Position numbers and translations under genes: made by a program
The notes under the pieces: model-generated
Told to the model about the DNA's origin: nothing
Database searches by the model: none
Seen by the model: the letters and a program-made list of their open reading frames with translations, nothing else
In this document: positions 45,165 to 53,574 of the stretch, piece after piece
How the letters are laid out: each line of letters opens with the position of its first letter
Position numbering within the stretch: position 1 is the stretch's first letter
From: Agrobacterium tumefaciens str. B6
Lineage (GTDB): Bacteria; Pseudomonadota; Alphaproteobacteria; Rhizobiales; Rhizobiaceae
Direction: 5' to 3'
Assembly: GCF_001541315.1 (NCBI RefSeq)
Contig: NZ_LMVK01000001.1
Coordinates: 434,001 to 498,000 of the forward strand
Length of the DNA stretch: 64,000 bases

Positions 45165-46190
45165 CTACGCTTTCGGAGCCGGCCCCGTCGACGCGCGGAC
45201 CACCAGTTCCGCCTTCCAGAGTTCCTGATGAGGTTCCGTCTGGTTGAGCTTGATCCGGTTGATCAGGCGCTGGCCCACACGCACCCCCGCAGCCCTCAGC
45301 GACGAGCGGGTGGTGGTGAGCGGCACAGAAAAATTATCGGGTTTCAGCAGCGGCAGCACGTCGTCATGGGCGATCAGCGAAATATCCTTGCCGGGTTTTA
45401 AGCCCCGCTGATTGAGCGAGCGGATCGCGCCGAGCGCGAGCGCGGTACTGGCGCAGAGGATGGCGGTCGGTTTTTCCGGGCGTGACAGCAGCGCCTCCAT
45501 GCCGAGATAACCTTCCTCGTCGGTCATGCTGCCGTGCCTTACATTTTCCGCATGCAATGCCAGACCATTTGCCGCCATCGCCTTTTCCACCCCGAGACAG
45601 CGGCGGAAGGTGAAATCATAACCCGCCGGGCCGTTCAGCAGCCCGATGCGCGTATGGCCGAGTTGGAGGAGAAGCTGGGTCGCATCGCGGAAGGCGCCCT
45701 CATTGTCCACGTCGAGATAGGGATAGTCCTCCTCCACGCCGATGGAGCGGCCATGCACGAGGAAGGGCAGGGAGAGCGACTGCATCATGGCGATGCGTGG
45801 ATCGTTATTCTTCATATAGGCGAGATAGATGCCGTCGACGCTGCCGCTGGCCGCCAGACCCCGCAGGGCTTCGCGCTCCTTTTCCGGCTCCGTCGGCATG
45901 ATGACAAGATGAAAGCCGCTGCGCGACGCTTCCTCACCGAGGCCGCTCAGGAATTCGCCGAAATGCACATCCGAACGATGATGCTCGCCAATCGGCATCA
46001 CAAGTCCGATGGAGCCAACCTTGCCTGTCGCCAGCCGTTGCGCTGCCGCATTCGGGCGATATCCGGTTTTTTCGGCAGCCTCCATGACACGGCGGCGCGT
46101 TTCGGCGCTGACTTCCGGATAGCCGTTGAGCGCCCTGCTGATGGTCGTCTGCGAAATGCCCAGCAGTTGCGACAACTGTTTCAGGTTCAT
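45165..46190 (-). CDS. aglR: LacI-family repressor of the alpha-glucoside operon (AglR)
   Basis: 341 residues: an N-terminal LacI helix-turn-helix (NLKQLSQLLGISQTTISRAL, residues 2-21, and YRPNAAAQRLATGKVGS hinge) and a sugar-binding periplasmic-like domain. Start at 46190 is chosen because GGAGGA is 10-15 bases upstream; ATG 46199 would leave no spacing. It is divergent from aglE, and two CAAAGCGCTTT sites lie between them, as expected for repression of agl genes and itself. Gene name by synteny and operon content. Confidence 0.9.
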   Translation of the reverse strand: MNLKQLSQLLGISQTTISRALNGYPEVSAETRRRVMEAAEKTGYRPNAAAQRLATGKVGSIGLVMPIGEHHRSDVHFGEFLSGLGEEASRSGFHLVIMPTEPEKEREALRGLAASGSVDGIYLAYMKNNDPRIAMMQSLSLPFLVHGRSIGVEEDYPYLDVDNEGAFRDATQLLLQLGHTRIGLLNGPAGYDFTFRRCLGVEKAMAANGLALHAENVRHGSMTDEEGYLGMEALLSRPEKPTAILCASTALALGAIRSLNQRGLKPGKDISLIAHDDVLPLLKPDNFSVPLTTTRSSLRAAGVRVGQRLINRIKLNQTEPHQELWKAELVVRASTGPAPKA

Positions 46191-46247
46191 GTCTGTCATT
46201 CCTCCATGCGCGCGCCCGAGAATACGGCAAGGCCGCTCCTCACTTCC

Positions 46248-46259
46248 CAAAGCGCTTTA
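46248..46259. promoter_or_regulatory. AglR operator O1 (aglR side)
   Basis: CAAAGCGCTTTA contains the perfect palindrome AAAGCGCTTT (46249-46258), the typical LacI-family half-site AAAGCG/CGCTTT. It is 58 bases upstream of the aglR start. Centre to centre 157 bp from O2, about 15 helical turns. Confidence 0.7.
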
Positions 46260-46366
46260 GATTTTTACCAGCCTCCACCGCATTTCTCAATCGAAAAGGA
46301 TAGCCGCCTTCCTAATTAAATATGACTATTCATAAGGTGCTGCAACGTTTCCGAATAAAGAGCCTC

Positions 46367-46372
46367 TTGACT
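46367..46372 (+). promoter_or_regulatory. Possible -35 box of the aglE promoter
   Basis: TTGACT at 46367-46372 is the best -35 candidate. A -10 near 46391-46397 (GATGAAT) is weak. The predicted start of transcription would lie just at or before O2, consistent with repression there. Confidence 0.4.
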
Positions 46373-46404
46373 CTGTCTTAATGACAATGAGATGAATAGG
46401 CAGC

Positions 46405-46416
46405 CAAAGCGCTTTG
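46405..46416. promoter_or_regulatory. AglR operator O2 (aglE side)
   Basis: CAAAGCGCTTTG, a perfect 12-bp palindrome, 48 bases upstream of aglE and just after the likely promoter. Same core as O1. Binding by AglR is inferred from the LacI-type motif and position. Confidence 0.75.
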
Positions 46417-46463
46417 ATTGGAGAGGACGCTTTGAGCCTTTTATGTGATGGGAGGTAAATCAC

Positions 46464-47825
46464 ATGCGGAAGACTCTTTTGGCGACGGCTGCTGTCATGG
46501 CATTGCTGTCCGGTGCGGCCTTTGCCGCCGACCTGAAATTTGCACCCGGCGGGGACGCCAAGTTCAACTGGAAAAGCTACGAGGACTTCAAGGCGGCCCA
46601 TGCCGACCTGAAGGGCCAGACGCTGACGATTTTCGGCCCCTGGCGTGGTGAGGACGAGGCTCTGTTCCAGTCGGTGCTCGCCTATTTCGCTGACGCGACC
46701 GGCGTGAATGTCCGTTATTCCTCGTCGGAAAACTACGAGCAGCAGATCGTCATCGATACGCAGGCAGGTTCGCCGCCCAATATCGCCATTTTGCCGCAGC
46801 CCGGCCTTCTGGCCGATCTCGCCGCCAAGGGCTTCCTCGTGCCGCTCGGCGATGTGACCGCCAGCTGGGTCAAGGAAAATTACGGTGCGGGCCAGTCCTG
46901 GGTCGACCTCGGCAGCTACAAGGGCAAGGACGGCAACAAGGCCTATTTCGCTTTCCCCTTCAAGGCCGATGTGAAGTCGCTCGTCTGGTACGTGCCTGAG
47001 AACTTTGAGGAAGCGGGCTACAAGGTGCCCGAGAGCATGGAAGACCTGCTCAAGCTCACGGACCAGATCGTTGCCGATGGCGGCACGCCCTGGTGTATCG
47101 GTCTCGGTTCTGGCGGCGCGACCGGCTGGCCGGCAACCGACTGGGTGGAAGAGCTGATGCTGCGCACGCAGCCGCTCGATGTCTACCAGAAATGGACGAC
47201 GAACGAGGTCAAATTCACCGATCCGGCCGTGGTCGAGGCGATCAACGAGTTCGGCAAATTCGCCAAGAACGAAAAATATGTGAGCGGCGGTGTTGCGGCC
47301 GTGGCCTCCACCGACTTCCGCGACAGCCCGAAGGGCCTCTTCGACATTCCGCCGAAGTGCTACCTGCACCATCAGGCGTCGTTCATTCCGTCCTTCTTCC
47401 CTGAGGGCACCAAGGTGGGGACGGATGCGGATTTCTTCTACATGCCGACCTACGCGTCCAAGCCTGAACTCGGCAAGCCGGTTCTCGGCGCCGGCACGCT
47501 CGTCACCATCACCAAGGAAGCACCGGCCGCCAAGGCGTTCGTCGAATTCCTGCAGACCCCGATCGCGCACGAAGTGTGGATGGCGCAGTCCAGCTTCCTG
47601 ACGCCGTATAAGGGCGTGAATGTCGAGACTTATGCCAACGAGCAGATGAAGCGCCAGGGCGAAATCCTGACGACCGCGACAAGCTTCGGTTTCGACGGTT
47701 CCGACCTGATGCCCGGCAAGATCGGCGCCGGCGCATTCTGGACCGGCATGATCGATTTCGTCGGCGGCAAGTCCGCCGATCAGGTCGCTTCCGATATCCA
47801 GAAGGCCTGGGACGGCCTGAAGTAA
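46464..47825 (+). CDS. aglE: Alpha-glucoside ABC transporter, periplasmic binding protein
   Basis: Captures alpha-glucosides such as sucrose, maltose and trehalose in the periplasm (by homology to the S. meliloti agl system). 453 residues with a signal peptide (MRKTLLATAAVMALLSGAAF-A) and the extracellular-binding-protein type 1 fold: NIAILPQPGLLADLAAKGFL, then GVNVETYANEQMKRQGEIL near the end. GGGAGG is about 9-15 bases before the ATG. First gene of the operon; a hairpin between it and aglF probably makes its mRNA more abundant than that of the channel proteins. Confidence 0.95.
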   Translation: MRKTLLATAAVMALLSGAAFAADLKFAPGGDAKFNWKSYEDFKAAHADLKGQTLTIFGPWRGEDEALFQSVLAYFADATGVNVRYSSSENYEQQIVIDTQAGSPPNIAILPQPGLLADLAAKGFLVPLGDVTASWVKENYGAGQSWVDLGSYKGKDGNKAYFAFPFKADVKSLVWYVPENFEEAGYKVPESMEDLLKLTDQIVADGGTPWCIGLGSGGATGWPATDWVEELMLRTQPLDVYQKWTTNEVKFTDPAVVEAINEFGKFAKNEKYVSGGVAAVASTDFRDSPKGLFDIPPKCYLHHQASFIPSFFPEGTKVGTDADFFYMPTYASKPELGKPVLGAGTLVTITKEAPAAKAFVEFLQTPIAHEVWMAQSSFLTPYKGVNVETYANEQMKRQGEILTTATSFGFDGSDLMPGKIGAGAFWTGMIDFVGGKSADQVASDIQKAWDGLK

Positions 47826-47838
47826 CAATCGGCCGAAC

Positions 47839-47879
47839 AGATTCCGGAAAAGTGTTCTGCGGTTTTCCGATCAGAATCT
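47839..47879. repeat. Diverged RIME-like palindrome
   Basis: AGATTC (47839-47844) and GAATCT (47874-47879) enclose GGAAAAGTG and GGTTTTCC. The same arrangement as the element at 24601 but with different outer arms. Lies between aglE and aglF. Confidence 0.5.
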
Positions 47880-47887
47880 GCGGTAAA

Positions 47888-47915
47888 AAGGCCCGGCGGC
47901 TCGCTGCCGGGCCTT
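47888..47915 (+). terminator. Hairpin between aglE and aglF
   Basis: AAGGCCCGGC (47888-47897) and GCCGGGCCTT (47906-47915) form a perfect 10-bp stem with an 8-base loop. No T-run follows. It is probably a partial terminator or a 3'-protecting hairpin, as between the malE and malF genes of other bacteria. Confidence 0.6.
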
Positions 47916-47979
47916 ACCAACGGAACGGCCCGACGACCGTATAAATCAGCGCGGCGCGGAGAGGATCAAGGGAGGGAAC

Positions 47980-48993
47980 ATGGCTCAACAACTCGTGTCT
48001 GCCATCGGCGTCATGGTAGCAGGTGTTTTCGCCTGCGCTGCCTATTACTGGCTATCCGACAAGGCGCTGCAGGCAATCTTTCCCGTCCGCTCGGGAGACG
48101 TCATTCATGCCTCCCGCAACCTCAACCGCCGCGCCGCCGTCCGGCCGTGGCTGTTCATCGGCCCGGCGCTGATCCTTCTGCTCGTTTATCTGGTCTATCC
48201 CGTTATCGCGACGCTGATCCTGTCCTTTTATGACCGCACAGGCAGCGAATTCGTCGGTCTCGCCAATTATCGCTGGGCGTTTTTTGACGCCGGTTTCCGC
48301 CAGTCGATCTTCAACAATATTCTCTGGCTGGCCGTCGTGCCGGCCGCCTGCACCTTCTTCGGCCTCGTCATCGCCGTCATGACCGACCGCATCTGGTGGG
48401 GCAATATCGCCAAATCCATCGTCTTCATGCCGATGGCGATCTCTTTCGTCGGTGCCTCCGTCATCTGGAAGTTCATCTATGAATATCGCGCCGAAGGTCA
48501 GGTGCAGATCGGCCTTTTGAACGCGGTCGTCGAGTTCTTTGGCGGTAGCCCGGAGGTGTGGATTTCCATGCCGCTCTGGAACAACTTCTTCCTGATGGTC
48601 ATCCTCATCTGGATTCAGACTGGTTTCGCCATGGTCATCCTGTCGGCGGCGCTGCGGGGCATTCCCGAGGAGACCATTGAGGCGGCGGTCATCGATGGCG
48701 CCAATGGCTGGCAGATTTTCTGGAAGATCATGGTTCCGCAAATCTGGGGCACCATCGCCGTTGTCTGGACCACGATCACCATTCTCGTGCTCAAGGTTTT
48801 CGACATCGTGCTGACCATGACCAACGGCCAGTGGAACACCATGGTTCTCGCCAATCTCATGTTCGACTGGATGTTCCGTGGTGGCGGCGACAGTGGCCGA
48901 AGTGCGGTCATAGCACTCATCATCATGGCGGCCGTGACCCCGATCATGGTCTGGAACATCCGCCAGGCCAACCGCGAGATGGAGGGCCGCTGA
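47980..48993 (+). CDS. aglF: Alpha-glucoside ABC transporter permease AglF
   Basis: Inner-membrane channel subunit, 337 residues, with six or more membrane segments (first at about 8-28, then from about 58) and the EAA loop EETIEAAVIDGANGWQIFWK that contacts the ATPase. MalF-like; partner of AglG. aglG begins 1 base after its stop. Confidence 0.93.
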   Translation: MAQQLVSAIGVMVAGVFACAAYYWLSDKALQAIFPVRSGDVIHASRNLNRRAAVRPWLFIGPALILLLVYLVYPVIATLILSFYDRTGSEFVGLANYRWAFFDAGFRQSIFNNILWLAVVPAACTFFGLVIAVMTDRIWWGNIAKSIVFMPMAISFVGASVIWKFIYEYRAEGQVQIGLLNAVVEFFGGSPEVWISMPLWNNFFLMVILIWIQTGFAMVILSAALRGIPEETIEAAVIDGANGWQIFWKIMVPQIWGTIAVVWTTITILVLKVFDIVLTMTNGQWNTMVLANLMFDWMFRGGGDSGRSAVIALIIMAAVTPIMVWNIRQANREMEGR

Positions 48994-48994
48994 G

Positions 48995-50155
48995 ATGAAT
49001 ATCGTAAAACGCCTTCGCCGCGTCGGCCTGCCGCGCCTCATCGTCCACGCCAGCGTCCTCGTCGTCGTGCTTCTCTGGCTTTTGCCCACGCTCGGCATTC
49101 TCGTCAGCTCGCTGCGCGACAAGGACCAGATCACCGTATCCGGCTGGTGGACGGCCTTCTCCAGCTCCGAACAGACGGCGGCCGTGCGTCTCGCTGATGC
49201 TTCCGTGCAGAAGCAGGACGGCAGCCGCTATGTCATATCAGGCAATGTCTTCGAAAACGGCGCCGGCGGAAAGGTCTCCGCCTTCGGCGTGCGCGTGCAG
49301 GAGCCGAGAGCCTTCAAAGCTGGCGAGGCGGCCGATATCGGCGATGGCGAGACGCTTCTCGTCAATGCTGATGGCACCTATGAATACAGCAAGGCTTCGA
49401 GCTTCGAGGGTTCCCGTGGCAAGCGTGTCTATATTTCCGTTGGAACGCCACCGGTCTTCACGCTCGATAATTATCGAACGGTCCTGACCTCGGAAGGCAT
49501 CGGCCAGTCCTTCGTCAACTCGCTGACGGTGGCCGTGCCCGCGACTGTCATCCCCATTCTCATCGCTGCCTTTGCCGCCTATGCGCTGTCATGGATGAGC
49601 TTTTCCGGCCGCAATTTTCTGATTGCGATGGTGGTGGGCCTGATCGTCGTGCCGTTGCAGATGTCGCTGATCCCGCTTTTGAAACTCTACAACGAAATCG
49701 GCAACATCTTCGGCGTGCCGTCCAAGACCTATGCCGGCATCTGGCTGGCGCATACCGCCTTCGGTCTGCCGCTCGCCATCTACCTGCTGCGCAACTACAT
49801 TTCCGGCCTGCCGAAAGAGATCATCGAAAGCGCCCGTGTCGATGGCGCGAGCGACTTCGAAATCTTCGTCAAGATCATCCTGCCGCTGTCATTCCCGGCA
49901 CTCGCCTCCTTCGCCATCTTCCAGTTCCTGTGGACCTGGAACGACCTGCTCGTCGCCATGGTCTTCCTCGGTACGCAGAAGGACGAGCTGGTGCTGACCG
50001 GTGCCTTGAACGCGCTGCTCGGTTCGCGCGGCGGCAACTGGGAAATCCTCACTGCCTCGGCCTTCGTCACCATCGTTGTGCCGCTTGGCGTCTTCTTCGC
50101 CCTTCAACGTTATCTCGTGCGTGGCCTGCTCGCCGGCTCCGTCAAGGGAGGCTGA
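48995..50155 (+). CDS. aglG: Alpha-glucoside ABC transporter permease AglG
   Basis: Second channel subunit, 386 residues, about 100 more than MalG-type permeases. The extra part is a hydrophilic periplasmic insert between the first and second membrane segments (about residues 43-165, Gly/Asp/Ser-rich, containing DGSRYVISGNVFENGAGGKV). The EAA loop KEIIESARVDGASDFEIFVK and the usual membrane segments follow. GGAGGG precedes the ATG, which is 1 base after the aglF stop. Confidence 0.93.
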   Translation: MNIVKRLRRVGLPRLIVHASVLVVVLLWLLPTLGILVSSLRDKDQITVSGWWTAFSSSEQTAAVRLADASVQKQDGSRYVISGNVFENGAGGKVSAFGVRVQEPRAFKAGEAADIGDGETLLVNADGTYEYSKASSFEGSRGKRVYISVGTPPVFTLDNYRTVLTSEGIGQSFVNSLTVAVPATVIPILIAAFAAYALSWMSFSGRNFLIAMVVGLIVVPLQMSLIPLLKLYNEIGNIFGVPSKTYAGIWLAHTAFGLPLAIYLLRNYISGLPKEIIESARVDGASDFEIFVKIILPLSFPALASFAIFQFLWTWNDLLVAMVFLGTQKDELVLTGALNALLGSRGGNWEILTASAFVTIVVPLGVFFALQRYLVRGLLAGSVKGG

Positions 50156-50192
50156 TAATTCCATGAACGCCCATACCAGACAGGATGAGACT

Positions 50193-51848
50193 ATGACCGC
50201 TCCGGTGACTTCCGCTTTGACGCCCAACAAGGATTGGTGGCGCGGCGCCGTGATCTATCAGATCTACCCGCGCTCCTATCAGGACTCCAATGGCGACGGC
50301 ATCGGCGATCTCAAGGGCATCACCGACCGGCTGGCGCATATTGCCGATCTCGGTGCCGACGCCATCTGGATTTCGCCGTTCTTCACCTCGCCGATGAAGG
50401 ATTTCGGTTACGACGTCTCGAACTATGTCGATGTCGATCCGATGTTCGGCACGCTTGCCGATTTCGACGGGCTGATTGCTGAGGCCCACCGTCTCGGCGT
50501 CCGCGTCATGATCGATCTCGTCATGTCGCATACCTCGGACCAGCATCCGTGGTTCGTGGAAAGCCGCGCCAGCCGCAACAATCCGAAATCGGACTGGTAT
50601 GTCTGGTCGGACAGCAAGCCGGATGGCACGCCGCCCAACAACTGGCTGTCGATCTTCGGCGGCTCCGGCTGGCAGTGGGACCCCACCCGCATGCAATATT
50701 ATATGCACAACTTCCTGACCTCGCAGCCGGATCTCAACCTGCATAATCCGGAAGTGCAGGAAGAACTGCTCAATATCACCCGCTTCTGGCTGAAGCGCGG
50801 CGTCGATGGTTTCCGCCTCGATACCATCAATTTCTATTTCCATGATCTGGAATTGCGCGACAACCCGGCGCTGGCGCCGGAGCGCCGCAACGCCTCTACG
50901 GCACCTGCGGTCAATCCCTACAATTTCCAGGAACATCTCTACGACAAGAACCGCCCCGAAAACATCGCCTTCCTGAAACGCTTCCGCGCCGTGCTGGACG
51001 AGTTTCCGGACATCGCCGCCGTCGGCGAAGTGGGCGACAGCCAGCGCGGACTCGAAATCGTCGGTGAATACACCTCCGGCGACGACAAGATGCAGATGTG
51101 CTACGCCTTCGAATTCCTGGCGCCGGATGCGCTCACGCCGCAGCGTGTTGCCGATGTGCAGGCGGATTTTGCCAGGGCCGCACCGGAAGGCTGGGCCTGC
51201 TGGGCTTTCTCCAATCACGATGTCGTTCGCCATGTCAGCCGCTGGGGCGAGCATGTCGAGGATAAGGATGCTTTCGCCAAGGTGCTCTCGGCGTTGTTGA
51301 TGACGCAGCGCGGCTCCGTCTGCATCTATGAGGGTGAAGAGCTGGGCCTTACTGAAGCCGATATTGCTTTTGAGGATTTGCAGGACCCCTACGGCATCCA
51401 GTTCTGGCCGGAATTTAAGGGCCGCGACGGTTGCCGCACGCCGATGGTGTGGGATGCGGGCCATGCGCAGGCCGGCTTCTCGACCTCGGACAAGACCTGG
51501 CTGCCCATTCCGGCCGAACACAAGCAGCGCGCCGTCAGCGCCCAGCAGGGCAATGAGGCATCCGTGCTGGAGCACTACCGCCGCTTCCTTTCCTTCCGCA
51601 AAAAGCATCCCGCCTTTGCCAAGGGCGGCATCGAATTCCAGCCAGTGGAGGGCGATGTGCTGAGCTACACCCGCACGCTCGGCAACGAAACCGTTCTGTG
51701 CCTCTTCAATCTGTCCGCGACGTCAGCAAAGGCGACGTTGCCGGAAGGGAACTGGGAGATTCTCGAAGGCCACGGCTTTACAAGCGGTGTGGACGGCAGA
51801 AGCGTAGAACTTCCGGCATGGGGCGCTTTCTTCGCCCGTTACGCCTGA
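50193..51848 (+). CDS. aglA: Alpha-glucosidase (GH13)
   Basis: Cytoplasmic hydrolase that splits imported alpha-glucosides. About 551 residues from MTAPVTSALTPNKDWW (ATG 50163 is also possible and adds 10). The (beta/alpha)8 barrel motifs are visible: YQIYPRSYQDSNGDGIGDLK at the N-terminus, DLVMSHTSDQHPWF, GFRLDTINF with the nucleophile Asp, AVGEVGD with the acid/base Glu, and FSNHDVVRH with the third carboxylate. No signal peptide. Between aglG and aglK in the operon. Confidence 0.95.
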   Translation: MTAPVTSALTPNKDWWRGAVIYQIYPRSYQDSNGDGIGDLKGITDRLAHIADLGADAIWISPFFTSPMKDFGYDVSNYVDVDPMFGTLADFDGLIAEAHRLGVRVMIDLVMSHTSDQHPWFVESRASRNNPKSDWYVWSDSKPDGTPPNNWLSIFGGSGWQWDPTRMQYYMHNFLTSQPDLNLHNPEVQEELLNITRFWLKRGVDGFRLDTINFYFHDLELRDNPALAPERRNASTAPAVNPYNFQEHLYDKNRPENIAFLKRFRAVLDEFPDIAAVGEVGDSQRGLEIVGEYTSGDDKMQMCYAFEFLAPDALTPQRVADVQADFARAAPEGWACWAFSNHDVVRHVSRWGEHVEDKDAFAKVLSALLMTQRGSVCIYEGEELGLTEADIAFEDLQDPYGIQFWPEFKGRDGCRTPMVWDAGHAQAGFSTSDKTWLPIPAEHKQRAVSAQQGNEASVLEHYRRFLSFRKKHPAFAKGGIEFQPVEGDVLSYTRTLGNETVLCLFNLSATSAKATLPEGNWEILEGHGFTSGVDGRSVELPAWGAFFARYA

Positions 51849-51869
51849 TAGAGCAGGGAGGAACAACCC

Positions 51870-52958
51870 ATGACAAGTCTCGTTCTCAAGGATATCCGCA
51901 AATCATACGGGCAGGTAAAAGTCCTGCACGGCATCGATCTGGAGATCGAACAGGGCGAATTCATCGTTTTCGTCGGGCCGTCCGGCTGCGGGAAATCGAC
52001 GTTGCTGCGCATGATTGCGGGTCTGGAGGAAATCACCGGCGGCGAAATGTTCATCGACGGACAGCTGGTCAATGAAATCCCGCCCTCGCGTCGGGGCATT
52101 GCCATGGTGTTCCAGTCCTATGCGCTTTATCCGCATATGACTGTTTACGACAACATGGCCTTCGGCATGAAGATCGCCAAGGAAAACAAGCAGGAGATCG
52201 ACCGCCGCGTCCGCGCCGCCGCTGAAATCCTGCAGCTGACGCAATATCTGGAGCGTTTGCCGAAGGCTCTGTCCGGCGGCCAGCGCCAGCGTGTTGCCAT
52301 CGGCCGCGCGATCTGCCGCAATCCGAAGGTCTTCCTGTTCGACGAGCCGCTTTCGAACCTTGATGCCGCACTGCGCGTCGCAACCCGTATCGAGATCGCC
52401 AAGCTCAATGAGCAGATGGCCGATACGACGATGATCTACGTCACCCACGACCAGGTGGAGGCGATGACGCTGGCGGACCGTATCGTCGTTTTGAATGCGG
52501 GTCGCGTGGAGCAGGTCGGTGCGCCGCTCGAACTTTACGAAAACCCCGCCAACCTCTTCGTGGCGCGCTTCATCGGCTCGCCCGCCATGAACATCATCGC
52601 TGGGAAGATTGTCGGGACCGGGGAGCGGACGTCGATCGAACTGGCGGGTGGCAAGACGCTCGCCCTCAATGTTCCGACCCCCGCCACCGAGCGGGGCAAG
52701 TCCGCCAGCTTTGGCGTGCGGCCGGAAGATCTGAGCATCGTCACCGGCGATGATTATCTTTTCGAAGGGAAAGTATCGATCGTCGAGGCTCTCGGTGAAG
52801 TGACCCTGCTTTATCTCGAAGCACCCAAGGGGCAGGAGCCCATCATCGTCAAGGCGCCGGGCATTGTTTCGGTCGCCAAGGGGCAAACCCTGCGTTTCGC
52901 CGCTCCGCAGGAAAAGCTTCACCTCTTTAATGCCGAGGGCAAGACCTACCGCGTCTAA
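51870..52958 (+). CDS. aglK: Alpha-glucoside ABC transporter ATPase AglK
   Basis: MalK-type ATPase that drives AglFG, 362 residues. Walker A GPSGCGKST at 36-44, signature LSGGQ at 134-138, Walker B VFLFDEP at 154-160, then a C-terminal TOBE regulatory domain (from about 240, containing FGVRPEDLSIVTGD). Last gene of the operon; a terminator follows 24 bases after the stop. Confidence 0.96.
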   Translation: MTSLVLKDIRKSYGQVKVLHGIDLEIEQGEFIVFVGPSGCGKSTLLRMIAGLEEITGGEMFIDGQLVNEIPPSRRGIAMVFQSYALYPHMTVYDNMAFGMKIAKENKQEIDRRVRAAAEILQLTQYLERLPKALSGGQRQRVAIGRAICRNPKVFLFDEPLSNLDAALRVATRIEIAKLNEQMADTTMIYVTHDQVEAMTLADRIVVLNAGRVEQVGAPLELYENPANLFVARFIGSPAMNIIAGKIVGTGERTSIELAGGKTLALNVPTPATERGKSASFGVRPEDLSIVTGDDYLFEGKVSIVEALGEVTLLYLEAPKGQEPIIVKAPGIVSVAKGQTLRFAAPQEKLHLFNAEGKTYRV

Positions 52959-52981
52959 TTGCTATCGACCTCAAAAACATC

Positions 52982-53011
52982 CCCCGGAACGTTCGCGTTC
53001 CGGGGTTTTTT
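52982..53011 (+). terminator. Intrinsic terminator of the agl operon
   Basis: CCCCGGAACG (52982-52991) and CGTTCCGGGG (52996-53005) form a perfect 10-bp stem with the very stable TTCG tetraloop, followed by six T (53006-53011). Textbook rho-independent terminator. Confidence 0.95.
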
Positions 53012-53198
53012 CTGACCTTTTTACGGCTGTGGAAAAATGTCGGAAATGTCCCGCGTCCGGTCTGTTTAAGCCTGCGCTGATATGAATTGTTAAAGACTAT
53101 GGCCTAGTCTCGATCCATTGACTGAGCATGGGAGTCTGGGCGTGCAGAGCGGTACGGGTGTCATCAGGAACCATTACCTGAGCAAGGAAGAATCCTTC

Positions 53199-53555
53199 AT
53201 GTATGACCGCGAAAACCGGTTCCGCATGGAAGATACCATGAACGCCGCACGCATCGAATATACCGAAAAGGCCGTGATGCACATGGCGGCGCGTCGCTGC
53301 GACGTCATCCGCATCTCCCAGACGGAAGCGGTGCTGGCGCTGCTGACGAAATATAACCTGCCGAACCAGTTCTATCTCGATATTCCCGACGCCCGCATCA
53401 CCAAGATCGGCTGCGTGATGTTGCGCGTCAACGCCAACAACACGATCCATGTCCGTTTCCTGCGCATGCTGACGCAGAAGGAACTGGACCGCATTTTCGT
53501 GTTCAGCACACATCCGGCACACAGGGACCGGAAGCTCGATATCAGGTCGTTCTGA
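53199..53555 (+). CDS. Degenerate PilZ-like protein
   Basis: 118 residues from MYDRENRFRMEDTMNAARIE (AAGGAAG ends 8 bases before the ATG). The C-terminal 70 residues follow the PilZ pattern: CDVIRISQTEAVLALL, YNLPNQFYLDIP, then TKIGCVMLRVNANNTIHVRF. In the c-di-GMP motif D-x-S-x-x-G the Asp and Gly are replaced (R-I-S-Q-T-E) and no clear RxxxR precedes it, so c-di-GMP binding is doubtful. Stands alone, convergent with the metallophosphatase gene. Family call is by pattern only. Confidence 0.65.
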   Translation: MYDRENRFRMEDTMNAARIEYTEKAVMHMAARRCDVIRISQTEAVLALLTKYNLPNQFYLDIPDARITKIGCVMLRVNANNTIHVRFLRMLTQKELDRIFVFSTHPAHRDRKLDIRSF

Positions 53556-53574
53556 GACCTGATGATCTGCGGCC

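Noticed and set aside
46326..47828. 500-codon minus-strand open frame opposite aglE
   Set aside because: aglE has a signal peptide, ribosome site and family motifs; the opposite frame has none.
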